Below, piece by piece: positions 4,534-5,875 of a DNA stretch of 5,875 nt. This stretch comes from Candidatus Bipolaricaulota bacterium (GTDB taxonomy: Bacteria; Bipolaricaulota; Bipolaricaulia; RBG-16-55-9): NCBI GenBank assembly GCA_015487455.1, contig WFPR01000113.1, forward strand, positions 1-5,875, given 5' to 3'. The stretch's first letter is position 1. Each line of letters begins with the position of its first letter. Both the position numbers and the translations under genes were made by a program. The notes beneath the pieces are model-generated. The model did not search any database, had not been told where the DNA came from, and saw only the letters and a list, made by a program, of their open reading frames with translations.

Positions 4534-5875
4534 GCCTGAAGATAACGATCGAACCACGCCTTGACGCGCTTGAGGTACTCCTCCCGCAGCTTGGGGTGGC
4601 CCACCCTCAGGAACAGATGCGAGCAGCCGGGGAAGCGCACGAATTCCACGGTCTTGCCCAGGCGCTTTAACGCGACGAAGTACTGCTCGCTCTGCTCGAT
4701 GGGACAGCGATAGTCCTCCTCGCCGTGCAGCAGCAGGACGGGCGTCTCGACGCGGGGCGCGTAGGTGATCGGCGAGCGCTTCACGTACTCCTCGAAGTTC
4801 TCGAAGCGCGTCCCGCCCCACTGCGTCTCGCCGAAGGGCACCCCGATGTCGCTCGTGCCCCAGAAGCTCAGGAGATCGATGCACGGCGCCCCCACGACGG
4901 CGGCCTTAAAGCGATTCGTCTGCCCCACGATCCAGGCCGTCATGTAGCCGCCGTAGCTGTAGCCGTGGACCCCCAAGCGCTCGGGGTCGACATAGGGCCG
5001 CCTGCAGACCTCATCGACGGCGGCCAGGATGTCTCGGTAGTCCTCGCCGCCCCAGTCCCGCAGCACCGCCTTGACGAACTCCCGCCCGTAGGTGGAAGAG
5101 CCCCGCGGGTTGACGCCCAGCACCAAATACCCCGACGTGGCCAAGATCTGCTGAATCGGGTTGAAGGTGTCGTAAAAGACCCCGTGAGGCCCGCCGTGGA
5201 TGTCGACCACGAGGGGGTACTTTCGATCGGGCGAGAAGTCGGGGGGGAGCCAAAGTCTGCATTCGATCGTCTGCCCCGCCCGCTCGATCGTGAACTTCTC
5301 GAGCCGCGCCGGGGGGTGCTTTTCAAAATACTCCGCGTTCTCGCGGGTGAGCCGCCGGGTCGTGCCCGCCTCCAGGTCGACGAGCCGAAGGTCCCCGGCG
5401 GAGTCGGGCGGCACGGCCAACGCCACCGCCCTTTGGGCGTCGCGGTCGAGGGTGAGCGCGGTCATCAGGCAGCCGCCGCCCGTGAGGGGTTTGAGTTCGG
5501 AGCCGTCCTCGCGCAGCTCGAACAGAAACGACTCGCCCCGGCGGTCGGCCAAGAAGAGGACCCGCCCGTCGCGGGTCCAGCGCAGCTCCGGCGGGGGCAT
5601 CACGGGCGGGAAGCCCGCCACCGGCCGCAAGGAGTCGTCCGTAAGCTTGAGGGGCTCGCGGTCGGGCTCAAGCACAAATAGAAAGCCCTGCCAGATCGCG
5701 TTCGCCTCGTCATCGTCGGAGGCGATGGCCAGCAGCCGGGAGCCGTCGGGCGCCCACGTGAGCGCGGCCACGCTGTACAGATCATGGGACCAGCGCTCCG
5801 GCTCGCCCCCTTCGGCCGGGACGACGTACGCCTCGGTGCGGTAGCGCAGCTCTCGATCGGCGCGGCGGCCCGAGA
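4524..5875 (-). CDS. S9-family serine peptidase (prolyl oligopeptidase/acylaminoacyl-peptidase type), 5' partial
   Basis: The last 449 residues are visible; the frame stays open to the right edge, so the N terminus lies outside and an internal GTG at 5771 is not the start. The N-terminal part (about residues 1-190) has the repeated strand-and-DG pattern of the S9 beta-propeller (LTWAPDGSRLLAIAS, LRWTRDGRVLFLADRRG). The C-terminal part is the alpha/beta-hydrolase peptidase domain. It contains VDIHGGPHG, the nucleophile elbow GYSYGGYM (Ser codon at 4956-4958), the acid in HGEEDYRCP (Asp, 81 residues later) and the histidine in PGCSHLF (32 residues after the Asp), so the catalytic triad is complete. 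Such enzymes cleave short peptides after proline or remove acylated N-terminal residues. Subfamily, substrate and export cannot be told without the N terminus. It is convergent with the rest of the window and probably unrelated to glycolysis. Confidence 0.93.
   Translation of the reverse strand, partial: SGRRADRELRYRTEAYVVPAEGGEPERWSHDLYSVAALTWAPDGSRLLAIASDDDEANAIWQGFLFVLEPDREPLKLTDDSLRPVAGFPPVMPPPELRWTRDGRVLFLADRRGESFLFELREDGSELKPLTGGGCLMTALTLDRDAQRAVALAVPPDSAGDLRLVDLEAGTTRRLTRENAEYFEKHPPARLEKFTIERAGQTIECRLWLPPDFSPDRKYPLVVDIHGGPHGVFYDTFNPIQQILATSGYLVLGVNPRGSSTYGREFVKAVLRDWGGEDYRDILAAVDEVCRRPYVDPERLGVHGYSYGGYMTAWIVGQTNRFKAAVVGAPCIDLLSFWGTSDIGVPFGETQWGGTRFENFEEYVKRSPITYAPRVETPVLLLHGEEDYRCPIEQSEQYFVALKRLGKTVEFVRFPGCSHLFLRVGHPKLREEYLKRVKAWFDRYLQAGS

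Noticed and set aside
4725..5681. A 318-codon plus-strand open frame opposite the S9 peptidase
   Set aside because: The minus strand holds a clear catalytic triad and propeller sequence; the plus-strand frame has low-complexity composition and no SD.
5769..5771. GTG at 5771 (minus strand) as the start of the S9 peptidase
   Set aside because: The same frame continues open to the window edge with propeller-like sequence (YRTEAYVVPAEGGEPERW), so the start lies outside.

Overview
The window is a high-GC (roughly two-thirds G+C) bacterial segment. Evidence for a bacterium: a type I (bacterial/eukaryotic class) GAPDH, strong purine-rich Shine-Dalgarno sequences 8-10 nt before the start codons, and an intrinsic terminator with a T-tract. 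A pyrophosphate-type phosphofructokinase next to a LacD-type class I aldolase, plus a BrnT/CopG-like toxin-antitoxin remnant and an S9 peptidase, suggests a deep-branching and perhaps thermophilic lineage such as Chloroflexota or Bipolaricaulota. That placement is only a guess.

Layout. 1-87: the last codons of an unrecognised upstream gene, ending in an exact 11-bp tandem duplication. 88-239: leader with a possible promoter and a G-quadruplex-forming hexamer repeat. 240-3787: three same-strand genes for consecutive or near-consecutive steps of lower glycolysis: a PPi-type 6-phosphofructokinase, a LacD-family ketose-bisphosphate aldolase and an NAD-type glyceraldehyde-3-phosphate dehydrogenase. 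Together they take fructose 6-phosphate to 1,3-bisphosphoglycerate, with triose-phosphate isomerase supplied from elsewhere. Because a PPi-PFK is reversible, the set could also serve gluconeogenesis. 3897-4091: a 64-residue acidic, coiled-coil-like protein of unknown function, followed by an intrinsic terminator. 4136-4506: a decayed toxin-antitoxin locus of lower GC. The toxin is reduced to its first ~13 recognisable codons. The CopG-type antitoxin is split by one extra base near 4284. 4524-5875 (minus strand): the C-terminal 449 residues of an S9-family serine peptidase, convergent with the antitoxin and running off the right edge.

The most unusual structure is non-coding. The leader of each of the three glycolytic genes carries its own short tandem repeat close to the ribosome-binding site: a GGG-containing hexamer (potential G-quadruplex) before the kinase, an 8-bp unit in 3.25 copies before the aldolase, and a 14-bp SD-containing unit in two copies before GAPDH. 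The same 14-mer is also the ribosome-binding site of the aldolase. The second notable item is the toxin-antitoxin remnant, which is easy to miss because neither gene survives as a normal open reading frame.
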